A stretch of DNA of 42,165 nt from Allobrachymonas sp. (GCA_030529505.1 JAUMWT010000015.1:1-42165); one strand, 5' to 3'. Counted from the first letter of the stretch, positions 25,647 through 34,539 are shown. Notes: generated by a model from the sequence alone, not told the origin. Numbers and translations are program-made.

Positions 25647-25838
25647 GAAGCAGCCCAATCTCCCCCGGCTGGCGCTTGAATGACGCAAGCGGGCGCGGCT
25701 TGCAGCCTTGTCCTTGTCCATCTTGTCCAGGCCCCCTATGCCGCAAGGGGCATCCACTTCGCACATGTGGCTTGATGGGCGCCTTGCATCCCATCCCGCG
25801 CCTATCCAATTGCCTCGCCTTGGATGTCGAACAGCTAC
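25647..25838 (+). repeat. MITE-like element, degenerate copy at a stop codon (copy E)
   Basis: A 192-bp sequence that aligns end to end with copies A and D but has diverged. Its left end GAAGCAGCCCAATCTC abuts the iscA TGA (25644-25646). The right part GCGCCTTGCATCCCATCCCG is almost unchanged, and the end is GAACAGCTAC followed by TGC. The 226 bases from here to hscB hold no gene; a T/C-rich tract (about 26000-26050) precedes the hscB start. Confidence 0.65.
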
Positions 25839-26064
25839 TGCGGCACTCCGCGCCCCCATTCGCTTCAGCGCCCGCCTGGGCGCGCTCTGCCAAGGCTTAG
25901 CACCCAGGCAGCTGCCACACACCTTTCAGCAAGCGGCCGCTTTCCCCGCACAATCACGCCAGACAGACACCACGCGCCCAAGCCGCACTTCGCCCCGCAC
26001 CCTTCTGCTTTTTTCTGCTCTTTCTTCCGTCCGTTTTTTCGCTGTACTTTTGCCCCAAACCGCC

Positions 26065-26589
26065 ATGAACCTGCAAGACGACGACTTTGCCCTGTTTGAC
26101 CTGCCACGCCAATTTGCGCTGGACGCCGCCCAGATCGACGAGCGCTGGAAAGCCTTGCAGCGCCAGGCCCACCCCGACAAATTCGCCGCCCACGGCGCGG
26201 CCGCCCAGCGCCTGGCCCTGCAATGGTCGGTGCGCATCAACGAGGCCCGCCAGCGCCTGCGCGACCCGCTCAAGCGCGCCACCTATCTGTGCGAACTGCA
26301 TGGCCAAGCCATCGAGGCCGAAAGCAACACCGCCATGCCCGCCGACTTCTTGATGCAGCAAATGCAATGGCGCGAAGAGCTGGACGAAGCCGACACCCCC
26401 GCCCAGCTGCAGGCCCTGGCGACCGACGTGCAGCAAGCGCAAGAAGCCGCCCTGCAAGAGCTGACGCAAACCATCGACCAGCAGCAAGACTTTGCCGCCG
26501 CCGCGCAACAAGTGCGCCGCCTGATGTTCATGCGCCGCTTTGCCCTGGACGTGCAAAACATGCAAAGCCGCCACCAGCAGCAAGCTTGA
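26065..26589 (+). CDS. hscB: Fe-S co-chaperone HscB
   Basis: A 174-residue J-domain protein that brings IscU to HscA. The J domain spans roughly residues 6-75 with HPDKF at 35-39 (the HPD motif) and NEARQRLRDPLKRATYLCEL. The C-terminal three-helix IscU-binding domain includes MPADFLMQQMQWREELDEAD and VRRLMFMRRFALDVQNM. ATG 26065 starts MNLQDDDFALFDLP, matching homologues; the frame is open further upstream but without homology. hscA and fdx, which usually follow, are absent. Confidence 0.95.
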   Translation: MNLQDDDFALFDLPRQFALDAAQIDERWKALQRQAHPDKFAAHGAAAQRLALQWSVRINEARQRLRDPLKRATYLCELHGQAIEAESNTAMPADFLMQQMQWREELDEADTPAQLQALATDVQQAQEAALQELTQTIDQQQDFAAAAQQVRRLMFMRRFALDVQNMQSRHQQQA

Positions 26590-26708
26590 TCGGCCGCGCC
26601 CCCAAGCAAGCGCCCCAAAGCGCACGCCGCGCTAAGCTCCGTCCGCCACGGCAACATCCCCTGCCTTTTCGTCAACAGCAACGGCGCTTTGCACCGAAGG
26701 AGAACAAC

Positions 26709-27362
26709 ATGGGCCTTTTGGGCATGCTTTTGAACAAGAAAGATGCTGAGGACATCTCCAGTGAACTGCATCACCTATCCATGCAAACCATCCATGAGAG
26801 CAATCTCCAACTGGCGCGCATGCGCGAGAAAAGCAGACGCCACACCGACCTCATGGTTGAGCAAACTGCCATACTTACCGCCATCAAAATCCAGGAGCTG
26901 AATGACAAGATCGCCTGGCTTGAAGAAGGCATTGCTCTACGTGATGCGAGGATTGACGCCCATATAGACATGGCTCAAAAACTTTTAGGCACAAACAACG
27001 ACCCAAAGATCAAGCAAGCCTATCTTTATCAATACTTTCGTTTTGAAGATCAGGCGCTTGATAAGCTCTTAGCCTCTGGTGAGCTCAAAAGAGACCCTCG
27101 TCAAATCAAGGAATGGCGAGATCATCGGGGCTATGTTCCCCCTGAACCAACCACCGACGAGCAAGCGTCGGACATTGCCACCCCGCCACCGTTGCCACCC
27201 TTTGAGGACTTGGAGGCTACTGGCGAGCTCACAAAAGATCACCCGCAAATGAAAGAATCGCGAGGAAACAGAGGTGATGTGCTTCCTCAACCAACCGCCA
27301 ACGAGCAAGCATCTGGTTTTGCCACCCCACCGCCACTGCCACCTTTTCAAGATTTGGACTGA
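26709..27362 (+). CDS. Unknown protein with coiled coil and duplicated proline-rich tail
   Basis: A 217-residue protein that I do not recognise, with base composition near 50% GC by eye against well over 60% around it. Residues 1-60 are helical (MGLLGMLLNKKDAEDISSEL). A charged helical or coiled-coil part follows (AIKIQELNDKIAWLEEGIAL) to about residue 110. Residues 125-172 and 173-217 are two copies of a 45-48 residue unit, each ending ATPPPLPPF(E/Q)DL. No signal peptide or membrane segment is present. AAGGAG 7 bases upstream supports ATG 26709. It sits directly after hscB, in the usual place of hscA, and ends at a strong terminator. Composition, repeats and position suggest recent acquisition. 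Confidence 0.8.
   Translation: MGLLGMLLNKKDAEDISSELHHLSMQTIHESNLQLARMREKSRRHTDLMVEQTAILTAIKIQELNDKIAWLEEGIALRDARIDAHIDMAQKLLGTNNDPKIKQAYLYQYFRFEDQALDKLLASGELKRDPRQIKEWRDHRGYVPPEPTTDEQASDIATPPPLPPFEDLEATGELTKDHPQMKESRGNRGDVLPQPTANEQASGFATPPPLPPFQDLD
27081..27359 (+). repeat. In-frame duplicated unit inside the ORF at 26709
   Basis: Unit 1 (27081-27224, 144 bases) and unit 2 (27225-27359, 135 bases) both start GAGCTCA and share the blocks GACGAGCAAGC / AACGAGCAAGC and CCACCGTTGCCACC / CCGCCACTGCCACC. They have diverged noticeably, so the duplication is not recent. Confidence 0.82.
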
Positions 27363-27372
27363 TGCCTGAGCC

Positions 27373-27408
27373 CCAACAAAAAAGCGCCTTGTGGCGCTTT
27401 TTTGTTGG
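27373..27408. terminator. Bidirectional terminator with a 16-bp stem
   Basis: CCAACAAAAAAGCGCC and GGCGCTTTTTTGTTGG pair perfectly around TTGT. Each side contributes a T run on the transcript, so it serves both the ORF ending at 27362 and the convergent hydrolase gene. Confidence 0.92.
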
Positions 27409-27530
27409 CTCCGCCCTGCTCTGCACCCGCTCCATGCTCCACATCCGATTGCTCGCCTCTGTTGCAACCTCATTGTCGTTGGCAGGGTGGGCTGTCGATT
27501 ACTCGCTGTCCCTTTGATGGAACGTGACGA

Positions 27531-28142
27531 TTACTTAATCAAGGCATGCACGGCCTTGAAGGCCGGGTGTTCTGCCGTGCGCAGCCATTCGAACAGCACC
27601 ATTTCGGTGCTCAGCAGTTCCACGCCGGCGCTGGCCAGGCGATCAAAGGCCGCGTCGCGATTGCTCAAGGCGCGCGAGCTGCAAGCGTCGGTCACCACCC
27701 ATACGTCGAATTCTTCTTCCAGCAATTCCAGCGCGGTTTGCAGCAGGCAAACGTGGGTTTCGCAGCCGCCCAGCACGATGCTGCTGCGCGCTTCTTCCTG
27801 CTCGCGGGTCTGGCGGCTTTTTTGCAGATGGCGCGGCAGGCTGCGGGCATTGCCAGCGGGCGGCTTGGCCGGGGGGCGCAGCACGTTCAGCAAGCCTTCA
27901 TGCACGCCACTGAAGGCCATTTTGGGCAGGGTTTGGCGGCACAGGGCGCGCAGTTCGGACGCATTGGGGCCGAGCTTGGCGGGGTTCTGCTCGGTGCCCC
28001 AGGCGGGCACGCCCAACAACTCGGCCGCCTGGGCCAAACGCAGGGCATTGGCCAGCACTTTGTCGCTTTCGAACATGGCTGGCATGAGCTTTTCTTGATA
28101 ATCCACCAAGACCAATTGACACTGCATTGAATCGAGCAACAT
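27531..28142 (-). CDS. Isochorismatase-family cysteine hydrolase
   Basis: A 203-residue enzyme. The catalytic triad is visible as Asp14 (CQLVLVDYQEKLMPAMF), Lys in RQTLPKMAFSGVHEG and Cys in SSIVLGGCETHVCLLQTAL. The closest type is the small YcaC-like or nicotinamidase-like hydrolase group; the substrate cannot be read from sequence. About 30 residues rich in Pro, Arg and Gln are inserted between HEGLLNVL and SSIVLGG. ATG 28142 has GAAGGGAG about 9 bases upstream. It is divergent from the NlpC/P60 gene across an AT-rich 289-base region. Confidence 0.85.
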   Translation of the reverse strand: MLLDSMQCQLVLVDYQEKLMPAMFESDKVLANALRLAQAAELLGVPAWGTEQNPAKLGPNASELRALCRQTLPKMAFSGVHEGLLNVLRPPAKPPAGNARSLPRHLQKSRQTREQEEARSSIVLGGCETHVCLLQTALELLEEEFDVWVVTDACSSRALSNRDAAFDRLASAGVELLSTEMVLFEWLRTAEHPAFKAVHALIK

Positions 28143-28431
28143 GGCTGAAAGCTCCCTTCATCAAAAGACCCAGAAATTTTATCAAGCATTATGCTGATGG
28201 ATTCCTGACAAACCAATTCACACATAAAGAAATTTATACAAGTCATTGATTTTAAATAAAATCTAACCCAAACAAGTTCTTTCTTTCATATTCTTGACGG
28301 ATTATTCCAGCCACCCAAACCGGCACTGTAAGGGTTGTATCAGCTTGTGTTTCCAGTTTGAAACAAAATTTTTGAAGAAAATCGTTAGCCGCCCTTCAAT
28401 TAATCCATGCGGCGCGCTAAACTCCGCCCCC

Positions 28432-29004
28432 ATGAAGAAGTTGCTGATCACTTTTTGCTTGGGCATCTTGGCCGCAACAGGCGCCCAGGCTGCCCCCCAG
28501 AACGACGAATTGGACAAATTCCTCAACAAGCACCGCGTGGCGGGTTCCATCCAGCACGCGGGCGACAGCGTGTTGTCGTCTGCCTCCGAACTCATCGGCA
28601 ATGCCATGGTGTTCTTGGGCGTGAACTATCGCTACGGCGGCTCATCGCCCGAAACCGGCTTCGATTGCAGCGGCTTCGTGCGCGCCACTTTCGAGAAAGC
28701 GCGCGGCTACGTGCTGCCGCGCCGCGCCGCCGATCAAGCCGCTGCAACGCAAAAAATCGCCAAGGAAGAACTCAAGCCCGGTGACTTGGTGTTTTTCAAC
28801 ACCATGCGCCGCGCTTTCAGCCATGTGGGCATCTACATTGGTGAAGGCAAGTTCATCCACGCGCCTCGCACGGGCTCTTCGGTGCGGGTGGACGACATGA
28901 ATTCGAGCTACTGGGTCAACCGCTTCAACGGCGCGCGCCGCGTGGCCGATGCCAACAAGCTCTCTGCCAACGACATGCGGGCTTTGGCAGCCCAGGCGAA
29001 GTAG
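28432..29004 (+). CDS. NlpC/P60 family cell-wall hydrolase
   Basis: A 190-residue exported peptidase. The signal peptide is MKKLLITFCLGILAATGAQA (cleavage at 20-21). The C40 domain has catalytic Cys79 (ETGFDCSGFVRATFE), His131 (RRAFSHVGIYIGEGK) and His143 (KFIHAPRTGSSVRV), the full triad of Spr/NlpC enzymes that cut peptidoglycan stem peptides. The preceding linker (residues 21-58) carries no binding repeat. ATG 28432 opens the signal peptide, although the frame is open to 28294. The upstream 28143-28431 region is unusually AT-rich and should hold promoters for both divergent genes. A terminator follows at 29054. Confidence 0.93.
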   Translation: MKKLLITFCLGILAATGAQAAPQNDELDKFLNKHRVAGSIQHAGDSVLSSASELIGNAMVFLGVNYRYGGSSPETGFDCSGFVRATFEKARGYVLPRRAADQAAATQKIAKEELKPGDLVFFNTMRRAFSHVGIYIGEGKFIHAPRTGSSVRVDDMNSSYWVNRFNGARRVADANKLSANDMRALAAQAK

Positions 29005-29053
29005 AAGCGGCAGGGCTGCTGCTTCTACCCACAGCGGCTTTGCCCCTTCCATC

Positions 29054-29078
29054 AAGCGGCCTTCACCGGCCGCTTTTT
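29054..29078 (+). terminator. Rho-independent terminator after the NlpC/P60 gene
   Basis: AAGCGGCC (29054-29061) pairs with GGCCGCTT (29068-29075) around TTCACC, followed by a T run to 29078. Confidence 0.88.
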
Positions 29079-29623
29079 GTTGTGTGCTGCATGGGCGATG
29101 CATGCACGATGCAGCGACATGACCTGTTCATCTTGGCCTGACTGGGCCCAAGGCTGCTTGGCCCCGCCTGCCACACGTCCGATGAAACATGGCGCAATCA
29201 GGCCGCGCTTGTCCCTTGTCCATTGAGCCACGAGCACGCACGCCGGGCCAGGCGGCAAGCGTTCGGCCCGGCATCCACCCAAGCGCGCAGAGCCTGTGGC
29301 CCCGCTTTTCACATGGCCCTGCTTTCAAACTGGCTGGCCGCCTGGGGCAAGCGGTCATGGTTTGCGCCCCTCCCCTCCTTTGAAAGATGCATGGCACTTG
29401 ACAAAAGCCTGCGTACCCAGAAGATGACAGCCACCGTCAAGGTAGGATCACTGGGGGCTCGCTCCTTTGAAAGCTGCGCTGTGCTTCAAAAGCTCACTCG
29501 TCAAGGCGGCCGCCGCCAAGGTTCAAGCCTTGGCCAGGCTGGCAAGGCGCAAGCCGCGGCTTTTTGAGCGCAGGCTGAAGGAAGACCCTCTGCCAGAGGC
29601 GGCTTCCATTCTGGTGTTTCTTG
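29079..29623. other. Long intergenic region without a gene
   Basis: About 545 bases with only short ORFs lacking homology, signal peptides or ribosome sites. A short block resembles another spacer: CCTTTGAAAGATGCATGGCA near 29379 against CCTTGAAAGATGCCTTGCGC near 24902. The region may be relic sequence. After the element at 29624, the remaining bases to 30008 also hold no separate gene. Confidence 0.45.
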
Positions 29624-29814
29624 GAGCCTGTTCACAATCTCCTCGCGGGCGCTTGAAAATGGAGTCGGGTGGTCTGCCGCCTTGCAAATCTCGTCCATCA
29701 TCTTGCTGCATATGTCGCACGGACTATGCGCTTCGCTCATGTCCTTTGATGTGCGCCTTGCAGCCCATCCCGCACTCTGTCCAATCGCCTCGCCTTGAGA
29801 TCGTGAACAGGCTC
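29624..29814 (+). repeat. MITE-like element, full copy (copy D)
   Basis: A 191-bp copy with ends GAGCCTGTTCACAATCTC and GAGATCGTGAACAGGCTC, flanked by TTG on both sides (29621-29623 and 29815-29817). The interior follows copy A (CTCGCGGGCGCTTGAAAATG, ATGTGCGCCTTGCAGCCCAT). The two ends share a compensating change (GAGCC with GGCTC), so the terminal pairing is kept. Confidence 0.85.
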
Positions 29815-30008
29815 TTGCGCAGACGCACAGGCGCCCAGCCCGCGCAGCGTCAGCGTTGCCATGTCCCACGCCTTGATTGATACTCCGTCAGACCCGCTTG
29901 CAGCATTCAAGGAATAGGGCAAGCCCTTCTCTGCTTACAGGCGCGCCGTTGGCAAGCCTTGTATCCGCCCGCTCCAATGCCCTGCCGCTTTTTCAGCCCC
30001 CAGACATC

Positions 30009-32501
30009 GTGAACGCAACTGCATCCCGACCCCGTTTTTTCAATCTGTTCGCCTGGTGGCGCAGTCTGCCCGAGCACCGGCAAGACCGGCTGGCCAGCTT
30101 CATCCCCCTGCTGTCGGTGCTGCTGTTCGGCCTGGCGGTGCTGGCCGCCATGAACTATTTGCGTGGCCAGGAGAGGACTGCCGTGCGCCAGGCGCTGCGC
30201 CACGACGGCGATTACGCGCACCAGTTTTTCAGCGCCCGCTTAAGCCGCCAGCGCGAGGCCCTGCAGCAAGCTGCCCAGCAATTGGCCAGGACTACCCGCG
30301 ACGATGCGCCAGCCTTTGAGCAAGCGGCCAAGCATGCCGCCGCGGGCCTGGCCGAGTTCACCGGCCTGCTGTGGCTGGACGAGATGGGCCGCATCATCGC
30401 CAGCGCCCCGCCGCTGGCAGCGCCCGCGGCCGTCACGGGGCAGCAGGCGGCGCGCACCTTGTCGATGGCCGAAGCCGAATTGCTGGCCCGCGCCCGGCGA
30501 GAGCAGGGGCCTGTTTACGAGATCCTGGCCCCCACGCAAAACCTGACGGCAGACGCCACGCTGGGGCTGATGCTGCCCGTGCCGCTCCCCAAGCAAGCGC
30601 CCACGCCTGGCAGCACCGCCAAAGGTTTTCTGTATGCGCGCTACAGCCTGCCCTCGGTGCTGTATTACGGCATGCCCGCAGCGATTTACCCGCGCTATGC
30701 GGTGACGCTGCTGCGCCCGGCCCCGGATGCCGGCCCCGCCAGCGCCCAGCAGGGCCTGTACGAATCGGGCGGCTGGCTGCACCCCGGCCAAACGGCCTAC
30801 AACCTGCCTTTGCCCGGCGAGGGCCTGATGCTGCGCTTGCAAACCCACCATGCCCATGCGGGCCAGCGCAAGCGCATGCTGCTGCTGGTGCTGGCCCTGA
30901 GCGGTTTTACCGGCTGGACGCTGATTGCCAACTGGCGCTACCTGCGCCGCCGCCAGCGGGCGCAGCAGGTGTTGCAGGCCGAAACCAATTTCCGCCGCGC
31001 GATGGAAAACTCCATCCAAACCGGCATGCGCGCGCTGGATTTGCAGGGGCGCATCACCTACGTCAACGCCAGCTTTTGCCAGATGACCGGCCTGAGCGAA
31101 GCCGAGCTGGTGGGGCAAACCCCGCCCTTCAGCTTCTGGCCCGATGAAGAAGTGGCGCGCAACACCCACATCTTGCAAGAAGCCTTCGGCAAGATGGCCA
31201 CGCGCGGCGGCTACGAGGTGCGCATCCGCCACAAAGACGGCCATGTGTTTGACGCCCGCACCTACATCACCCCCCTGATTGGCGCGGGCGGCCAGCACAC
31301 GGGCTGGATGTCGGCCATGACCGACATCACCGAACCCAAGCGCGTTCGCCGCGAGCTGGCGGCCTCGCAAGAACGCTTTGCCCGCGTGCTCGATGCCATC
31401 GACACCGCCGTATCGGTGGCCCCGCTGGGCGCCAAAGAGCTGCTGTTTGCCAACCGCTTTTACCGCCAATGGTTTGGCGATGACAGCGCGCGCGCCCACA
31501 TGCACATTCTGGAACAGGCCGCCAGCCAGCCGCAGGAGGCCTTGCACCTGCTGCCGCCCGGCGCCTTGCCCAGCAACGGCGGCAACAACGCCGAAATCTA
31601 TCTAGAACAGACCCAGCGCTGGGTCGAAGTGCGCTCGCGCTATCTGGAATGGACCGACGGCCGGCTGGCCCAGCTCGTGGTGGCCACCGACATCACCGCG
31701 CGCCGCCTGGCCGAGGCCCGCAGCGCCGAGCACGAGCAGCAGGCGCACGCCGCCAGCCGCCTGGTGACGATGGGCGAAATGGCCTCCAGCGTGGCGCACG
31801 AGCTGAACCAGCCGCTCACCGCCATCCACAACTATTGCAGCGGCATGCGCGACCGTTTGGCCAATGGCAGCATCGAACCGCACGAGCTGCTGGCCGCGCT
31901 GGAAAAAACCGCGCGCCAGGCCCAGCGCGCGGGGCAGATCATTCAGCGCATCCGCGAATTCGTCAAACGCAGCGCGCCCAACTACCGCTGGGTGGACGTG
32001 CAGCACATGGTCGAAGACGCGGTGGACCTGGCCGAAATCGAAATGCGCCGCCGCCAGGTGCGCCTGATCCGTTCGATTGCCGATGGCCTGCCCGAAATCA
32101 TGGCCGACCGCATCCTGATTGAGCAGGTGCTGGTCAACCTGATGAAAAACGCGGCCGAAGCCATCGACAACGCCGCCATGCCCGTGGAACGGCGCGAGGT
32201 GCGGCTGGAAGTGGGCAAAACGCGCGTGGAAGGCAAAGAGGCGATCCAGTTCGCCCTGTGTGACCGCGGCCCGGGCCTGAGCGCGGACGTGCTGGCCAAC
32301 CTGTTCGAGGCCTTCTTCACCACCAAGGCCGAAGGGCTGGGCATTGGCCTGAACCTGTGCCGCAGCATCGTCGAATCGCACCAGGGGCGGCTGCAGGCCG
32401 AGAACCTCTACAATGCCAACGACCCGCAAGACGTGCTGGGCTGCTGCTTCAGCTTCTGGTTGCCGGTGCAAGCGCTGGCATCCGACCGGCCCGGTGCATG
32501 A
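30009..32501 (+). CDS. Membrane-bound PAS sensor histidine kinase
   Basis: About 830 residues. The first helix (residues about 28-47, LASFIPLLSVLLFGLAVLAA) is followed by a periplasmic sensor domain of roughly 240 residues and a second helix (290-310). Two PAS domains follow (NFRRAMENSIQTGMRALDLQ near 330; SQERFARVLDAIDTAVSVAP near 450), then the HisKA box with phospho-acceptor His597 (EMASSVAHELNQPLTAIHNY). The ATPase core has the N box VLVNLMKNAAEAIDNA, G1 CDRGPGLS and G2 TTKAEGLGIGLNLC. Architecture and partner resemble DctS/FixL-type kinases; the signal is unknown. The start is uncertain: GTG 30009 is chosen, and the frame is open to a TTG at 29877. The regulator gene follows 207 bases later. 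Confidence 0.88.
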   Translation: MNATASRPRFFNLFAWWRSLPEHRQDRLASFIPLLSVLLFGLAVLAAMNYLRGQERTAVRQALRHDGDYAHQFFSARLSRQREALQQAAQQLARTTRDDAPAFEQAAKHAAAGLAEFTGLLWLDEMGRIIASAPPLAAPAAVTGQQAARTLSMAEAELLARARREQGPVYEILAPTQNLTADATLGLMLPVPLPKQAPTPGSTAKGFLYARYSLPSVLYYGMPAAIYPRYAVTLLRPAPDAGPASAQQGLYESGGWLHPGQTAYNLPLPGEGLMLRLQTHHAHAGQRKRMLLLVLALSGFTGWTLIANWRYLRRRQRAQQVLQAETNFRRAMENSIQTGMRALDLQGRITYVNASFCQMTGLSEAELVGQTPPFSFWPDEEVARNTHILQEAFGKMATRGGYEVRIRHKDGHVFDARTYITPLIGAGGQHTGWMSAMTDITEPKRVRRELAASQERFARVLDAIDTAVSVAPLGAKELLFANRFYRQWFGDDSARAHMHILEQAASQPQEALHLLPPGALPSNGGNNAEIYLEQTQRWVEVRSRYLEWTDGRLAQLVVATDITARRLAEARSAEHEQQAHAASRLVTMGEMASSVAHELNQPLTAIHNYCSGMRDRLANGSIEPHELLAALEKTARQAQRAGQIIQRIREFVKRSAPNYRWVDVQHMVEDAVDLAEIEMRRRQVRLIRSIADGLPEIMADRILIEQVLVNLMKNAAEAIDNAAMPVERREVRLEVGKTRVEGKEAIQFALCDRGPGLSADVLANLFEAFFTTKAEGLGIGLNLCRSIVESHQGRLQAENLYNANDPQDVLGCCFSFWLPVQALASDRPGA

Positions 32502-32708
32502 GGCCGCCCGGCTTGCAGCGCGCGCCCCATGCATGCGATGGCGCATAACGTGGGCATGGCGTGGGCACAGTCTTGCACGGCATGCGCAAACCGCATGAAG
32601 CTCGCATGCCGAGCCGCTCGGCCAGCCCCACAGCGATCACGGCGCGACGCTTGCCTTCTGCGCCTGGCCGCATCCCCTACCAACCGCTTGACCCCAAACG
32701 CTATCCCC

Positions 32709-33347
32709 ATGAGTCTGATCCCCGAAAAAAGCACGATCTACGTTGTGGACGATGACGAGGCCGTGCGCGATTCGCTGCAATGGCTGCTCGAAGGCAAAGG
32801 CTACCGCGTGCGCTGCTTCGATTCATCCGAAAGCTTTCTGCGCCATTTCGACCCCAGCGAAGTCGCCAGCCTCTTCGTGGACATTCGCATGCAGGGCATG
32901 AGCGGGCTGGAACTGCAAGACAAGCTGATCGAGCGCCAATCGCCGCTGCCCATCGTCTTCATCACCGCTCACGGCGACGTGCCCATGGCGGTGGAGAGCA
33001 TGAAAAAAGGCGCGCTCGACTTCATCCAGAAACCCTTTGACGAAAGCCAGCTCATCGCCCTGGTCGAGAAAATGCAGGCGCAGGCACGCGCCGCCTTCGT
33101 CAACCACCAGCTCACCAGCACGCGCGCCAAGCTGATGGAAAAGCTCACCAAGCGCGAGGCCCAGGTGCTGGAACGCATCGTTGCCGGCCGCCTGAACAAG
33201 CAAATTGCCGACGACCTGAACATCAGCATCAAAACAGTCGAAGCCCACCGCGCCAACATCATGAACAAATTCCGCGCCAACACCGTGGCCGATCTGCTCA
33301 AGGTCGCGCTGGGATCGGGCAACAGCGCCGCAGCAGACAAGGGCTGA
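32709..33347 (+). CDS. FixJ/DctR-type response regulator
   Basis: A 212-residue two-component regulator. The receiver domain has the acidic pair in YVVDDDEAVRDSL, phospho-acceptor Asp58 (LFVDIRMQGMSG), Thr86 (FITAHGDVPM) and Lys108 (FIQKPFDE). The C-terminal LuxR-type helix-turn-helix is LTKREAQVLERIVAGRLNKQ and ISIKTVEAHRANIMNKFRA. It is surely the partner of the kinase upstream. Its targets are not evident; no transporter gene lies beside it. ATG 32709 starts MSLIPEKSTIYVV, as expected for the family. Confidence 0.93.
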   Translation: MSLIPEKSTIYVVDDDEAVRDSLQWLLEGKGYRVRCFDSSESFLRHFDPSEVASLFVDIRMQGMSGLELQDKLIERQSPLPIVFITAHGDVPMAVESMKKGALDFIQKPFDESQLIALVEKMQAQARAAFVNHQLTSTRAKLMEKLTKREAQVLERIVAGRLNKQIADDLNISIKTVEAHRANIMNKFRANTVADLLKVALGSGNSAAADKG

Positions 33348-33672
33348 AGCAAGGGCCGAAAACCGCTGCTGCAAAAAGTAATCGCAGCCCGATCAGCCAG
33401 GCAAGCAAGCTGCACGCTGCGCACCGCCCTCTATCAGGCGGCTGCCGTGGCAGCCCAGGCAGAACGGCAAGTACGCCAGCAAGTAGGTAAGCTGGCAGGG
33501 CAAGCGCCACGGGGGCAGTCGCCCACCGCCCGTTGTTTTCGATGGCTGCCGAATGTCGGCCGAGTGCTTGCCTCATGCTCAATGACTGCCAAAGAGCAAC
33601 GCCAATGCGCTGGCCCGCGGCTCAAGCCTGCTGCTTTTTTCATCTTTCTTATCCACTGCACACACAAGCACC
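33348..33672. other. Intergenic region between the regulator and folD
   Basis: No gene or clear terminator. A short palindrome GGCTGCC-GT-GGCAGCC sits at 33440-33455. Confidence 0.4.
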
Positions 33673-34539
33673 ATGACCGCACAACTCATCGATGGCAAGG
33701 CCCTGGCCGCCCACATCCGCAGCGAAGTCACGCAGCGCGTCGCTGCCCTCAAAGCCCAGGGCGTCACCCCCGGCCTGGCCGTGATTCTGGTGGGCGACAA
33801 CCCCGCCAGCCAGGTCTATGTGCGCAACAAGGTCAAGGCCTGCCAGGACTGCGGCATGCACTCCGTGCTGGAGCAATACGATGCCGACCTGACGCAAGCC
33901 GCCCTGCTGGATCGGGTGCAGGCCCTCAATGCCGACCCGGCCATTCACGGCATCCTGGTGCAATTGCCCCTGCCCGCACACATTGATGCGCAGAAGGTGA
34001 TTGAAACCATCAGCCCGGCCAAGGATGTGGACGGCTTTCACATCGCCAGCGCCGGCGCCCTGCTGACCGGCATGCCCGGCTTCTGGCCCTGCACGCCCTA
34101 TGGCTGCATGAAGATGCTGGAGCACATCAACTACCCCCTGCGCGGCAAGCACGCCGTGGTGATTGGCCGCAGCAACATCGTGGGCAAGCCCATGGCGCTG
34201 ATGCTGCTGGCACAAGACGCCACTGTCACCATCTGCCACAGCCGCACGCCCAATCTGGCCGACATCACCCGCCAGGCCGACGTGATCGTGGCCGCCGTAG
34301 GCCGCAAAGGCTTGCTCACGGCCGACATGGTCAAGCCCGGCGCCGTGGTGCTGGACGTGGGCATGAACCGCGACGACAACGGCCGCCTGTGCGGCGATGT
34401 GGACTTCGAGGGCGTGAAGCAAGTCGCAGGCCACATCACCCCCGTGCCCGGCGGCGTAGGCCCCATGACGATTGCCATGCTGCTGGTCAACACCCTGCAA
34501 GCGGCTGAACGCACCGTAGGCCCCATCGCGCAGAATTGA
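33673..34539 (+). CDS. folD: Methylenetetrahydrofolate dehydrogenase / cyclohydrolase FolD
   Basis: A 288-residue bifunctional folate enzyme that interconverts 5,10-methylene-THF, methenyl-THF and 10-formyl-THF. The catalytic Tyr49-x3-Lys53 lies in [17 protein letters not shown]. Other blocks are [33 protein letters not shown], the NADP site [17 protein letters not shown] and [17 protein letters not shown]. Length matches E. coli FolD (288). The ATG has no strong ribosome site. It stands apart from other folate genes. Confidence 0.97.
   Translation: MTAQLIDGKALAAHIRSEVTQRVAALKAQGVTPGLAVILVGDNPASQVYVRNKVKACQDCGMHSVLEQYDADLTQAALLDRVQALNADPAIHGILVQLPLPAHIDAQKVIETISPAKDVDGFHIASAGALLTGMPGFWPCTPYGCMKMLEHINYPLRGKHAVVIGRSNIVGKPMALMLLAQDATVTICHSRTPNLADITRQADVIVAAVGRKGLLTADMVKPGAVVLDVGMNRDDNGRLCGDVDFEGVKQVAGHITPVPGGVGPMTIAMLLVNTLQAAERTVGPIAQN

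Noticed and set aside
29128-29397. Short ORFs in the 29079-29623 spacer
   Set aside because: No ribosome site, signal peptide, motif or codon pattern supports any of them.
29515-29535. tRNA-like T-loop (GGTTCAAGCC)
   Set aside because: No acceptor, D or anticodon stems can be folded around it.
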